Origin: Cristatella mucedo
Lineage: Eukaryota > Bryozoa > Phylactolaemata > Cristatellidae
Length of the DNA: 64,000 bases
Assembly (NCBI GenBank): GCA_009760855.2
Contig: WPIO01000058.1
Coordinates: 2,286,001-2,350,000, forward strand
Reading direction: 5' to 3'
A program made the translations under genes and the position numbers. The notes under the pieces are model-generated. The model worked only from the letters and a program-made list of their open reading frames with translations, did no database searches and was not told the origin of the DNA. This document shows positions 11,901 through 25,345 of this stretch, piece after piece. The first letter of the stretch is position 1. Every line of letters starts with the position of its first letter.

Positions 11901-14900
11901 AGAGTAGTTGTCGTTGCATAAGAATTGTGCGAGTGAGTTCCACAGTCTAGGAGCTGTAGAGCAAAAAGCTCCGGTCGCCAACCGTCTTCAATCAGAGTAA
12001 TGGAACAGCTAATTTATTGTCCATACAGGGCCTGAGGGCACGAGGAGGCTGAAACTGATGAAGCAAAATAGGTAATTATAGAGGAACCAAGCCGTGTCGG
12101 TCCTTGTGGGTCAGCGAAAGAACTTGACTCTATATCCATTGATCAACTGGCAGCCATCTTAGGTCTTTTAGCAAAGGAGACACATGGTCAAACGTCCGGG
12201 ATTTGTAAACCAGCCTCGCATCCATTTTCATAGCCAGCTGGAGTGGCCTAGAGGCTTTTTGTTTTTGGTAGCCCAGCCAAATGGGAATTAGAATAATCTA
12301 GCCGAGACAGAACTAAGGAGCTACTTAAATGTTTTGCAAGCCACAGTGGAAGGCAGTTCCTAATCTTGGATAGGGATCCGACGTGATGGCTAGCTGTGGA
12401 AGCAGTCTACATAATAAAGCTTTCAAAATTTTGACAGCTGTCGAAGACGACACCTAAATTCCGAGCACAAGGCGATAGTAGCACGACAGCGTCACTTATT
12501 AGAAGAGCAAAGCCTCTAGTCCAGCCACACGCTTAGGGTGTCTTAGGAGCAGCAGTTAAGTTTTTATAAATTTGCCGACATCCAGTTTCGAACGTCGGCA
12601 AATTGTTAGGCAAGCATGCAATTCATCAGATGTCACAGCAGATTCCGATCGTTTCGCTATCGTCGTTCACATGCACTCATGTTGCCGCTACCTCTGCTAG
12701 GTTTAGTCAATTGGGTATCTCCCATGGGAAGCCCCTCCCCTACGAAGCAAGAGAGGGAGTAAGTGGTGTACTCTCCAGTACTTCTCATATTGTTTTGAGC
12801 AGCCTAGCATGACCTCACTCAAGCACTGCAGAGAATCTCTTCTACTAGCGCCAAGCTGGTTTGGTCTATCGGTTAAGGTGCTCACCCCGACCAAGGTCTT
12901 ACTGAGGTCGTGGGCTCGAGCCCCGAGGCATATGTGAAGCGCCTGAATAGAGATTAAGTTCTCTTGGGGCGCTGTATACATGAATTATATTTTTTATTTT
13001 TATACTTGCTGCCACAAACCATGTTTGCATGCTGACCTTGTGCATATCCCCTCTAACCATGTAAGGCTTTTTGATATTGAGCATGCTACCATTAATCATT
13101 AACCGGTTGATCTCGCTTCCTTTACAGCATATGTAAAGTGCATAGAAAGAGATTAAGTTCTCTGAGGGCATTTTACAGATGTATTGTTATTATTATTACA
13201 TTATTACTTATTATTTGTCATCTGGCCTTCCATGACCGCAGCAGTCACTCTTAAAGCATGTATATAGAATGTGTACTTACTACGCAACAGTATGTGGCAT
13301 TGTGGGAGTTTATGGCTTATCAAGCTGCTGCTGCTGCAGAACTGCAGCTTGCATAAGCCGTAAAGTGTTTGTGCTGTGTTGGCGCTATGTTTGGCGCAGC
13401 TTTGGATGCTGTGCAGCAGCTGCATGCATTTCCCATGCCACTGAGTCCTTGTAGAGTCTCACCAAAGCTAACAAGAAGCTACTGAGTGACAAGAAAGCCT
13501 TGCTGACTCAGAACAAGCTGCTGTACAAGCGCATGAAAGAGGAGAAGGAGGTTGCAGAAGCGGCCTTCCTTATGCAGCTGGAAGTAGCCAGAGACAGTTG
13601 TGATGCACGTACGTTGGTTTGTTGCGCCCCGCCTGCTGAGTGCTCCGAAATTCTTCAGGTGTGAAACCCATGTGGTACCTGGTTCGAGTGGCTCCAAGGC
13701 TCTCAGCTCTCAGCATCCTTCGAAGCATCCTCAGGGTCTCGAGTTTGTTCTACTGCATTATCTTTAGACCAGCTTGCTTTTTGCTGCCTATCTATCTGCA
13801 GCCTACTTATCCAACTGATGTGTCCGTCTGTACTTGCCTTTTTATCTTATAACTTGAGCTTGATGCTAATGATCATGACATGGGCAAGGGATATGTAAAG
13901 TGCCTAGAAAGTGATTAAGTTGTCTGAGGGCATAATACAAATACATTATTATTAGTTTATTATTATTATTATGGGCAAATAGTTCGTGATATAACACCAA
14001 TATCCTCTTAATGTTTTGGGAGAGTTGCTGGCTTTGAAGTCTGCTCAGGCATAGCACCAGCTATAGAAAGTCGCCAAAACGAGCATGCAACCAGATGTCA
14101 CATGCAAATTGCATCAACAGCTTAAAAGTTTTTTAACCGAGACTTGGCCCTGAATAATGACCACGTGGTCTCGAGTGTCTTTGCCCGGCGATAGGTGCGA
14201 ACATCTGCACTGGCCCAGACCGACCATATTACTATATTACTATATAACCAACCACTATATACTAATTACTATATAGCCCCGGTCAGGTTCTACTTCTAGA
14301 TATCACTTTGCGCGATGGGCTGTCAGGAAATAGTGTCATTTGAATGCCTGGTCATTTGTGTAAGCATAAAAATACTAGCTCACAGCGACCCCCTGAATTG
14401 GGAACTTACTTAGCTAATAAAAAAAATCTTAATTCACATGAAAATAAGTACCAGTACATGTCTCTATATACCGTAGAATTTCCATCATGCGATCTGGAAG
14501 CGCTTGGTCATTAAGGAGTTTTCCTTAAATTCGATGGGGACCCAGTTTTTCCGATGTGATCGGAAAGAGTATGGTAACGAATGCCAAGCTCACAACAACT
14601 CGTTTTGTCTATCTCAGCATTGATACAAACTGACTGACCTGAAGGTGTGTGAATCTCTCTCAGTAGTGCCCCGAGCAGCATATTCTGCATATTCTATAAA
14701 TCGTTATTCAGATTTGAACATTGCTCGACATGTCGCATGTACTGGGGGAGCAATGTTCTCTATGTCTCCATGTCTCGAACCTAACAGAATAGTTGTGTCT
14801 CGTGCAGTTTTGGCACAGTCCCGGATACTCGGTGAGGCCGACAGATTGCCAAGAAATGCCTCAGCGCACGAATGTTTGTAGGGTCCTTAGCTAAATGCGT

Positions 14901-15334
14901 TGGTGTCGAATCTCTTCAACTAAGCTAGGTGCCGTCAAATGAGCTTCGAGCCGCAAGCACTTCACTTCACCGTGTCTCATGCTTATGATACCATGTGACC
15001 ACGTTTCATTGCCTGACCATGTGACCATGTCTTCACGTGACCATGTCTCATCACCTCCTCTCTGCACTGCCCCGATAGGCCACAGGGAGACTCTATATGC
15101 AATTACCCGGTCCAAATCTCCAGTGGCTACAAGTTTACAAAGTAGTTAGTGTAGTGGGATCAGCAGTGCAGTCCAGAGTACACCGATAGAATACCATGCT
15201 AGTGGAGAATAGCCGAATGTAACGGATCGGCATACAATCGTAGTCTGAATAGACAGATGAGCAACTAGCAAGTGATCAGCAGTTCACTAGGTAGGCTCTG
15301 TCAGCTTGGCTTTTACACATGCACATTCAAACGT

Positions 15335-15375
<41 letters not shown>

Positions 15376-16778
15376 CACACTTGTGCAGGGCGGGTGGTGT
15401 ATGATTGTGCATACATGCCTCGTGCATGCACACACTTGTCTATGCATGTCATTGGTGTTATTGAATAATGAGCGGGAGTTGTTCAAGTCATTTTATCGAA
15501 GACGTGGCATCCTTTGAGTGTTGCTGCATAAAATAGCTGCCCAAGTGCTAGTGCTACACACGAGCTTCTGCACAAGTTTGCCATCAAAGACGAGGAAGTT
15601 TTTGCATGCTATATCGGGTCAATCCTTTTTAAGATGTCAGGCGACTGATTGGCTGGCAGTAACCTGCATATTGCCGGCCAATGTCAAAGCCTGTACGTCA
15701 AGATTGACATGGCCGGTTGTTGCAATGCACCTTGCCACAGTGGCAGCTCGTTGCCGCCGTGGCAAGGTGCTCTGTGCTCTGTGACGTGACCCTTCGTGCT
15801 CTGTCACGCGAGCCCGGCGATGGATGGCAGTGGCTTTGCCGCACACGCTGATTCTCCTTCGTCAGCCCGGAGCCACTGCGCTGCCTGCATGTTCAACAAG
15901 CTCCGAGAGTGAGCTCTGCATTTCGTGATGCTCGCGGCGGCTTTTATCGTCGTTTTTTTTAGTGAAGCACCGGCTGGAGGCGACCGAATCTGAAAAGGCC
16001 AGGTGTCTAATCGACCTGGAGGTAGTAGCAGGCCAGTCAGGCAGTGCTCTCGCGAAGCGCCGGGCCAGCGCGAGCCCCAGCGAAGCGCCGGGCCACGCTC
16101 ACTCACCTGCCTGCCCGATCCGCCGTAACCTCCGGCAGCAGCTGCCACGTCACCGCCACGCTATTCTCGATGCAGGCGCTGACGGAGCAGCTCACTCAGC
16201 ACAAGACCGAAAATGAGACACTGGCCCAGGAGGCGACGGCCAGCCGCGCAGCCGACGCCGAGCAGGTGGCTGCACAGCTGCATGCGCTCAACGAGCAGGT
16301 GGCCGGCTTGACCGAGGCACTGCGCGCCCGGGACGCCGAGCTGAGCCGGCTCGGCGACAGCGCCGCGGCCAGCCAACGTGAGCTGGCCGACAGCGCGGCA
16401 AAGCTGGCGGCAGCGCAGGCGGCCACTCAGGAGACGAGGCTGCTGCTCGCAGAGGCCGCGACCGAGCAGCAGCTGCTCAGGCAGGCCGTGAAGGAGGCGC
16501 CGACGAGGGAGGTGGTCGTCGTGGACGCCTCGGTCGATGAGAGGAAGCAGCTGGCGGCCGAGCGCACCAAGGCGGACGCCGAACGGCAGCAGATGGCCGC
16601 CGAATATCGTGGCATGGACGAGCAGCGGGCACACTTTTCGGCAGAGCACGAAGCCTGGCTGCAGGAGAGGTCCGCAATGCAGCAGCGCGTCAACGAGGCC
16701 ACCGTGGTGAGTCAGCTGAATCGGCCACTCGTGCAGCTGTTGCTGCAGTAGCCGCTGGCAGTGCCGCCTTCGCCGGGC

Positions 16779-16842
<64 letters not shown>

Positions 16843-19800
16843 CGTTGCTTAGCACCCGCCGTCGTTTGCCCCTCTTTTTTTGAGCGCCAGCTTGCCCTGT
16901 ACACGTCAAGGTGCAGTGTTAAAAAAAGAAGATAAAGCTTGTGCCTCTGCCACAGGCATTAGGCCTCACCCTCTTCTGTTGCTCTTCGGGCATCGGGGTT
17001 CTTGCTTGCTCCCCCCCCCCACTGTCACGCCGTGCTTGCACATCTCGCTGCAGGGTGTTGCCCAGCTGAGTGCAAAGTACGCCTTCAGCCAGCAAGAGCT
17101 GAGCAAGTATGGAGCTCTGGTGAAGGAACACGAGCAGCTGAGGGCTGCCTACGCGCTGCTGCTGACTGCCGCATCAGCAGTTGACAGCACAAAAGCCGAC
17201 GTAGGTCCTGCCCTGCCACTTTCGCCACTGCTGCCGCCGCTGCATGTCTGCTGGCGATGGTGCTAGCGATCTGCCTCTACCGCTGACGCTGGACCTTGCC
17301 CATAAGCTGCTCACCTCCCCCTCATGCAATGCATAAGTCTTGTGCGTAGGTGGCCGGAATGCCGCAGCACCGAAGGTCTGTAGGCCTTAGCGTAATGCTA
17401 AGCCCCCTGCATTATTCAGCTCTGATCTGTCGCCCAGGCTAACTGGCTGTCAGTATGTGCTTCTTTCGCACACAGCCCTTGGTAGCAGATTTTTGCTTCT
17501 GTGCTCGGCTCGTTTTGCAGTGAACCTAGCGCTGTCGCGATGCAGTGACACAGTGCTGAGTGGCATTTGTTAACCGTTTCAATTAAGGACAAGATCAAGC
17601 AGTCAATGGAGTCACGAGCTGCCCTTCAAGAAGACGCCAATGAGTTTGAAAGGGACATTAAGCAGTGGGAAGCCGATTTCTATGCTCAAAACAAACGCAA
17701 ACCCGACGAGAGTGACAGGTGGATATTGCAGCATTGATAAATGCAAAGGCGATGCAACTTTGAAGCCATGCGGCATCTTTGCAGCTTGTGACTGCATCCG
17801 CGGTAGTGGCTAGATGGAGCTGCATAAAAAACTCTCCTGCATAACACCCACATAGTCTTTATGGCTTTGTGGAGTTACAGACGGAGATACATTACATTGC
17901 ACAGGTTAAATGCAGCTTGCCACTCGGACACTGCTTTACTATTTTGCATGCTTTTTTTTTGTAAGCTGTGTCAGTATATCTCTGCAGGAAACTGTCTTTG
18001 GTCGCCTATTTATGTGTATTTTTATTTTGGATGCTGTTGCTGCTGTTTAGGTCGGACGGCATGAAGGAGCGGATGATCATGCTCAATGAGACAAAGAGTG
18101 CCATAAGAAACATTGAGACGGAAGTGGATGTGCTGGAAAAGCTGAAGAAAGGAGAAATGCCACCTCAGGTGCAGGCTGCCACTGATTCGCTCAGGGCACC
18201 TGAGCCTGTGGCACCCAGGGAGCTTGATGTGAGGATTGTCGAGGTAGGTGATGTCGTCTGCACTGTCCGAAAGTTCACTCAAGAAGATTTCTCATGCAAG
18301 TTTTTGTTATTCAAGCATCAAACATTAAGCAAGAAATCTAAGTGAAGCTTGAGCTTAGTTATTTTTCAGTAGCCATGTTGATGCTGTTAACGATAGCAAT
18401 TCCTTTCTTGATTGTTTTTCCCGATGCAAGTCATCGATGGATACATTGGTGGCAAGAGACGAAGCCACAAAACTACAAAGAACCGACATAGGAGTGTCAC
18501 TTGCTGACCTGTGCTCGCACTGACTTCGTAGGGGAGCTTCCATATCAGAGGTTGGCCAGGCTTTTATCGATTAAAGGAAACTGAGCCATTAAAAAATCCC
18601 ACTTCTATGTGGTAGCCTACATTTATTTGTTGCATGTTCTTATTTCAGTATAGCGGCACATGTCTGAAAATAAGTATAAGTAAGTGGCATATTTATTTGT
18701 CATTCCGAGCGTTAGTTTATTGCATTATTCGCACACTTGTGGCCCGGTAACTGCTGCCCACGAAGGCTTGCAGTGTCACTGGTTACCTTGAAGTCGAATG
18801 TCGAAGGCCCGTTGGCTTGCTGGCTACGTGGAATTGTGGTAAGACCACAAGGATAACCGTGACCACCGTCGTGATATGTCAAGTTGTAGCTAGTTTTTAA
18901 TCGTCTCCTATAACATGGAAATATATATTTTATGTAACTATAAAATCGTACGATGAAAGCTAATCGTACTAATAGTTTGGCACACTGCACGAGATATGCT
19001 GTTGTTTCAGGTTCCGGTGGCTGACCCAGAGATCATCCGCAAGCTTGAAGTAGCAGAGAAGACCATCCTCGCACTGCAGGGAAGCTTGAACGAGCAACAG
19101 CTGAAATTGTCCGAATTGAAAACCACCTGCTCGAACCTAGAATCCCGCCTTGCAGAGACGAAGGAAGAGGTGCGCATGATTATTGTTCATTTGGCTGATG
19201 TTGGACTTAATATTAGATATGATCTTGATTTTATATTTTTGCTAAAGATGTGAAAGGTCGTATGCTACTCCCATAAGATTGCCAAATTGAGTTCATTCCA
19301 AAAGGTCTACTCACTATCTCTCTAACAAGCCATATTTAATAAGCTGGGAAAACTAGTGATTATTACTGTAAGGTGCTTCTATTTCACCTCTGATTGTAGA
19401 CAATGCAGCATCTGCTGTAAGACTCCTAAACCCCTGCTTTCATTGATCGAGCCTTGCTGCTGCTCTGATGCTAAAGCGTCCTCTGGCAGATGTTTAAACA
19501 CTGCGGTTTATGGTACTGATCCCTGGTAGTTATTAAGCTCATTTTCCCGACACATAAATGCAACATATGTGCCAAATCAATTATGAAATTATGATAGCAT
19601 CCAAATTAGTGATTGCAGTGGGATGAAATATGTCATATTCAGTGCACACGTGAGAAAACTGTGCGATAAGGACAAAAGCCACATCTCGAACTGCAAAGTG
19701 ATAAGCACAAACCCGAGTCTGTATATAAATGAAATAGAAGATAGAAATATAAATAGAAATATATAAAAATAAAAATGGAATATAAATAGAAGATAGAAAT

Positions 19801-20056
19801 AGAAGGTAGAAGAAAATAAATAGGATATAAGTGGAAATATAAATAAAGGATAGAATATGTAGATAGAAATAGAAGATATAAATAAAATAGAAATATATAA
19901 ATAGAATATAAATATAAATATATAGAAGATAGATATATAGAAGATAGAGACATATAAATAGAAGATAGAATTTGAAACCTGCGTTTGTATAGAAATTTGA
20001 ATGAAAACCGAGCGAAGTCTGAGTGTTGGTGCAAAAGTTGAAAATTGTTATCCACT

Positions 20057-20101
<45 letters not shown>

Positions 20102-23100
20102 CACTTGATAAAGCGCCCTCGGAGAACTCATTCCCTACCTAGGTGCCTTACATTTGCTGCAACTGGAAACGCGATGGAATCGTGAGTAATATCATGCTTG
20201 ATAAACAACATGAATAACGAGATTAGGGGTGAAATGCACAGGGTCAGCATGCAAATGTGGTTAGGGGCAGCATGCACAGTGTCAGCATGCATAAGCACAT
20301 GAAGGACGAATCACAGGGACCCACTAAATGCTGTCTTAAATAGGTGTGTTTTTAAGTTCTTTTTAAATGTGATCAATAATAATAATAATAATTGTACACT
20401 TGATAATGCGCCCTCAGAGAAGTCAATCTCTTTCTAGGCACTTTACATTTGCTGCAAGGAAACACGATTGAATGGTGAGTGGTATCATGCTCGATAAACA
20501 ACATAAACAACATGGTTAGGGGTGGCATGCACTTGGTCAGCATGCAAGTGTGGTTAGTAATCACATTGTTCTGTTATCTAAAATCATTAGTATTCAAAGC
20601 GTTTTTTCTATAGCTTAAGAAGCCGTATCTACTTCAAGCATTTCACTCCATTAGCTTATATGTCTCATTTCATTTCATCTCACTGCTGAGGTTGCTGTCT
20701 AATTTGGCGATGATAGTCAATTGAATGCTGTGATTTTCTAGCCTATATCCTCTAGTCCTCTTCTTTTCTACTACCTCTTAGAAATTATAGCAAACTTCCC
20801 TTTGAAGGCTACATGATTATTGCAATAGTAAAATAACAGTAATAAATGTGCATAGCATCCCCAGATAACTCGATCTCTCTACTTCACATATGCTCTAAAC
20901 GAAGCATGTCACTATCGCTAATGGTAAAATGCACATTGTCAGCATGCATAGGCACACAAATGACAATTCACGATGCCCAGGAAATGCTGCGAGGAAAATG
21001 CATATTTTAGCATCTTTTTAAATGTCCTAAGTCCCCTAACCATATTATTCATTTTGTTTGCTTATCAAGCATGATATTACTCACCATTCAATTGCATTTC
21101 CCCTTGCAGCAAATGTAAAGCGCCTAGAAAGAGATTGAGTTCTTTGAGGGCGCTTTATCAAGTGCATTATTATTATTATTATTATAAGTCAGGGGATATT
21201 GTGATGTCACTCGGGAGTGAGTTCGAGGCTTAAGGAGTTCAAGAACTAAAGGCATGGCCTCCAAATGATTTGTCGTTGGTTCGAGACATAGCTAAACGAT
21301 TTGAGTCAGACGAGCCGGTGGTACGATGCCGAGCCTGACTGAGAAGTAGTTCTGATAGGTAGGAAGGCTTGACCAAGAGGACAAAGGGACCTAAAAGTGA
21401 GTGACAAATCCTTAAAGTCAATGCACTGCTTTTTTGGTGACCACCACTGCAGGTTGGCCCGATGTGGTTTAACTTGGCAACTTCGAAGCTCACGACAATG
21501 GGTTCGGAGTTTTGCCCCAACTGTAAGCGCGTGATTGCAAATGCCTGAAGACCTGCAAGTAGTGGGTTACAGAAGACGAGACAGAATGTCAAAAATGCAC
21601 AGACCAACTTGGATGTGGTATCTTTTTCTAAGTAGGTCCGAATATGTGCAATGAAACATAGCTGAAAGTGTGCCGGTTTGACTGTGGAGCTGGTGTGATC
21701 ATCTAGTGAAAGGTCACTTTTGAACTTCACAACTAGATTTTGTGCAGGTGCTGCAGGAGAAATGCTGACGAAGCCTAGCAGAGCCGATTTTAAGCGTTAT
21801 GATTTTTAATTTCCGAATCACAACAGACTTGCCAATAAATATTAAGTTGGTTTTATCATCAGTCAAAGCAGCAAGAGAAATGAGAGAGTTTGACATGCTG
21901 GAATTCTGGGAGATGACAAAGCACAAGTACAGCTATGTGTCATCGGGTCAGAAGTAAAAGCTTGCATTGTGTTAGGCTGTGAAAAGAAGCAAACCAAGCA
22001 CAGACCCCTGGAGTACCTTGAACATTGGTGGTTTCTTGGATGATTTCTAGAAGTCCCTGAATGGATGAATGTATTGTGACATTGAGCACTGTAACAGACA
22101 GGCAGCAGTAAGTGACCTCATTGCTTTTGTTCGTTCAAAAAATATTTCTGGCAGCTAGTGACTCTACTTTTAAGAACACACCATCAAATGGCAAAAGTAC
22201 TTCACTATGGATCTGGTTGCTTTGCTTCTGTCAACTCTTTATTCTGACACTAGTCTAATCGTACACCAGCAGCATAGCTTTGGCCCTAATCTCCACTTTT
22301 AGCTTGATATTGATTTCAAACTTTTAGAGCTGTAAGTGCACTGAATGTCTGTATGAAGCCATCCGAAACTGTTCCTCTAGTGTAGCTTGGCCTCTGAAGC
22401 TTAGGCCCACTCGTGTGTACTGCCGGTGGAAACTCAGCTACCTGACTTACATGGTGATGCCATGGCTGGGACCGAATTGTTGTGCTACCAGATGCAAGGG
22501 AACTAGCTTTGTACTCGGGTGGCTGTTGTTCCTTTTCATCGTACATTTTCATCTGCCCCCAAACGTCGGATTAGATGTGTCAATAAATTTCTATCAGACC
22601 ATCTTTTAGCGAAACCTTTTCGTGAAGCTCACAGCCCTGCGATAAAGCATGTTTCTGGCAGTACTTCACTTACTGAGCGGGTATTGTGCTCAGCACAAAT
22701 GATTCAGGAGACTGTGCTTTGTTATCCAAGCACTGACAAATCTCTAATGTGCACTCGATTTTCACTCTGCTGGTGCTAGGCTGCAGAACCTTCAAATTTG
22801 CCTGCATTTCAGAATGCCCGACTATCTTCAGAACGTAGCTTCTATCAGACAGCCAATCGGGAACTAGAGGCCGAGCTAAAAATAGCCAGATCTTCTCTTG
22901 CTGCACAGTCGTCTCTGACCCGACCGGCTCAGGTGGCCACGGTGGCTCAAGCAGCAGCAGTAGCAGCAGCTACAGCTGCAGCCACCGAAAGTACGGCAGC
23001 TCCAGCAGCTGGAGAGGCAGTGACAGCAGCCGTGGTGACCGCAGCTGTGGAAGCAGCCATTGCAGGCGATTTGCAGCTGTCACCGACCACTACCTCTGCA

Positions 23101-25306
23101 GTCACTCAGCCACTGCCACCATTGGATCCTTCTGCAGCTCGCTCTGCTGGCCAAGCAGCAGACGGAGGCACTGTCGTCAGCGAAGCACTCTATCTTCAGT
23201 CCAAGGTCAGCAAGGCATCGCAAAAGCCGATCGTGATAGCTGTTTGGGGCTTACTGGCAACGACAGCTGCTCAGAGTTTCTCTGCCGCGTGCTATTTTCT
23301 GCACAGCACCGGTTGTCTTTTAGTAGCTCATACTACATAACTATCGGTCGCTGTAGGCTGCAGTAACAGAGGCAGAGGAGAAATTCAGGGTAAGGTGGCA
23401 GCGTCTCCCTGGCTTTGGGTGGTGGCTGTGGCACTGGCTGCCTTTTCGTCTGGCAGCTGCTGATTGTACGACGGTTGCCTCGATGCTGCTGGCTGCCTTA
23501 TGCACGGCCATGCTTTGATCCCTCTGTGCCGGCCTTGACATTTGCTGGTGGACCGTGGGTCTTTTTTGGCATGCCTGCATTTTCTTATTTTTTAGTAGCT
23601 GTGCATTCCCCCTCCTCCTTGACGATGAATGTTCATTGCACAGTCGTAGCAGGCTTCAGTGCACGTGCCCTTGCATGTAACCTGTTGCTGACTTGGCAGT
23701 TTTGCCTTTAGCACAGCTATTTCCTTTACTATTAGCCGTCTGCTGCTGAATTGAGTGGAACCAAGTGGAAGTTTCTTTATTGTCTGTTTCACGAGCGGCA
23801 GGCGGCTAACTCGGCAAATGTAGTGGACCTCCTTGCCTTTGCTAGTTTTCAAGCTCCCAAGAAGAAATAACCTGTAGTCGACCGTGCTGCAATGTGGTAG
23901 CAGAGATCTTGCAATGGCAGGGATTTACGTAAAGCACGTGTGCTGTTTCTGCAGAGCCTGGAAGCACAACTTAGCGCAGCTGAAGCCGAGCTAGCCAGTT
24001 TGCGGCAGGCCTCGATGTCTACTGAGGTAAGTTGGAATGACACATTTTTCTGCTGCTGCTCATTTCTTGGCACGTGTAGCAATCTTGCCACGGCGTTTGA
24101 GAACTGGCTAGGCATCCGAGAACCGGTCAGAGTGAGCGGGTCTTCTGCGTCGCAATCGTCGGTGCATCCTCGCCTGCCGTAGCTGCTGGCTGTGCCCAGA
24201 ATTACGGCACAGACCGTATATTGCGTTTTTCATCGCTGCTGTGCTTGTTGGTTTAATTACGTAGCAGACGAAACTTGGAGCGTCTGAGCTGAGAGGAAAG
24301 ATGTGTGTCTTGCCGTAAAAGTAAAGCATCTGTATTGCCTCCACACGAAAGACCTACCCAGACGCGAACTCGCTGTGCGAGTGAGTGCTCAACAAGCTCT
24401 CGGGTTTGAGTCCAGTGGCGGAGCTCTCTTAGGTGTTATCTTGTCGGACACTTAGTGGATTATCTCTCCTGGGACATTGCTCCCTTGTCCTCTGTCCGAA
24501 ACTTCTTCGGCCACTGTTTTTCTAGACCTACAAAGTTTTAGCCTGGGCATCGAGTGATGGAAATCATCCTGCTCACCGAGATGTGGGCTAAGGAGCGAGT
24601 CATTTCGATGCAAGCGATTTGATTGACTTACGGGCGAGCTTTCGCTGAAAAAAGCCTTTTCCGGAAGTAGGGTGTTTTATTATCGCGATGACTGAGTGAA
24701 GGTATCTTTTAGTCTGATATGTGACATGCTTGTCTTACCACCAAAAATTGTTTAGTTGTTCTTAAATGCGGCCGCTGCAATGGTATTTCAAACTGAGAAA
24801 CTCCGCCTGACGATTAATAAGCCATCGCTTTATGGCTTACTGATGGTTTCGGACAGAGGTTTTCGCCTCGCTGAACCTAGGATGCGAAACTCACGTGTTG
24901 CGATGCGACGGCGCCTGCCCGACGGTGCGGTCCCTTCTGACTACCTTACGACTGTCCTTCGGCGGTACTTCCGGTAGGCGCGATAGCTTGACTGATCTTG
25001 TCTGCTGCTCGCTCTCTCTTGTTCCTCATTGCTTAAGATTAACTCGGCCGAGCTCGCCGAAAAGGCACTCTCGCTGCCCGTTTGAACGGGCTTAGCGTAA
25101 TTACTGTTAGTCCTCGCGGCTAGTCATTCGTTCGCTGCCAGGAATTCTCCAGTAACAATGGTAGCCGCAGGGCATCGAGCAGTCTTTCACTGTGGCGTAC
25201 GTTCTGCTCGCTGCTTTTTGGTAGGCCTCAGCAGAGATTTCGCTTTTCGAGTTGAAGAGGTGTCGCGTTAAAAAGTGTGACGGGTTTGTAGTTATAAATT
25301 TGTTGC

Positions 25307-25345
<39 letters not shown>

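Noticed and set aside
16161-16904. 247-codon minus-strand frame
   Set aside because: Antisense of kinesin exon 7 plus the CT microsatellite (reads Glu-Arg repeats); no domain.
19639-20055. 138-codon Tyr/Leu/Ser frame on minus strand
   Set aside because: Translation of the ATAGAA low-complexity block.
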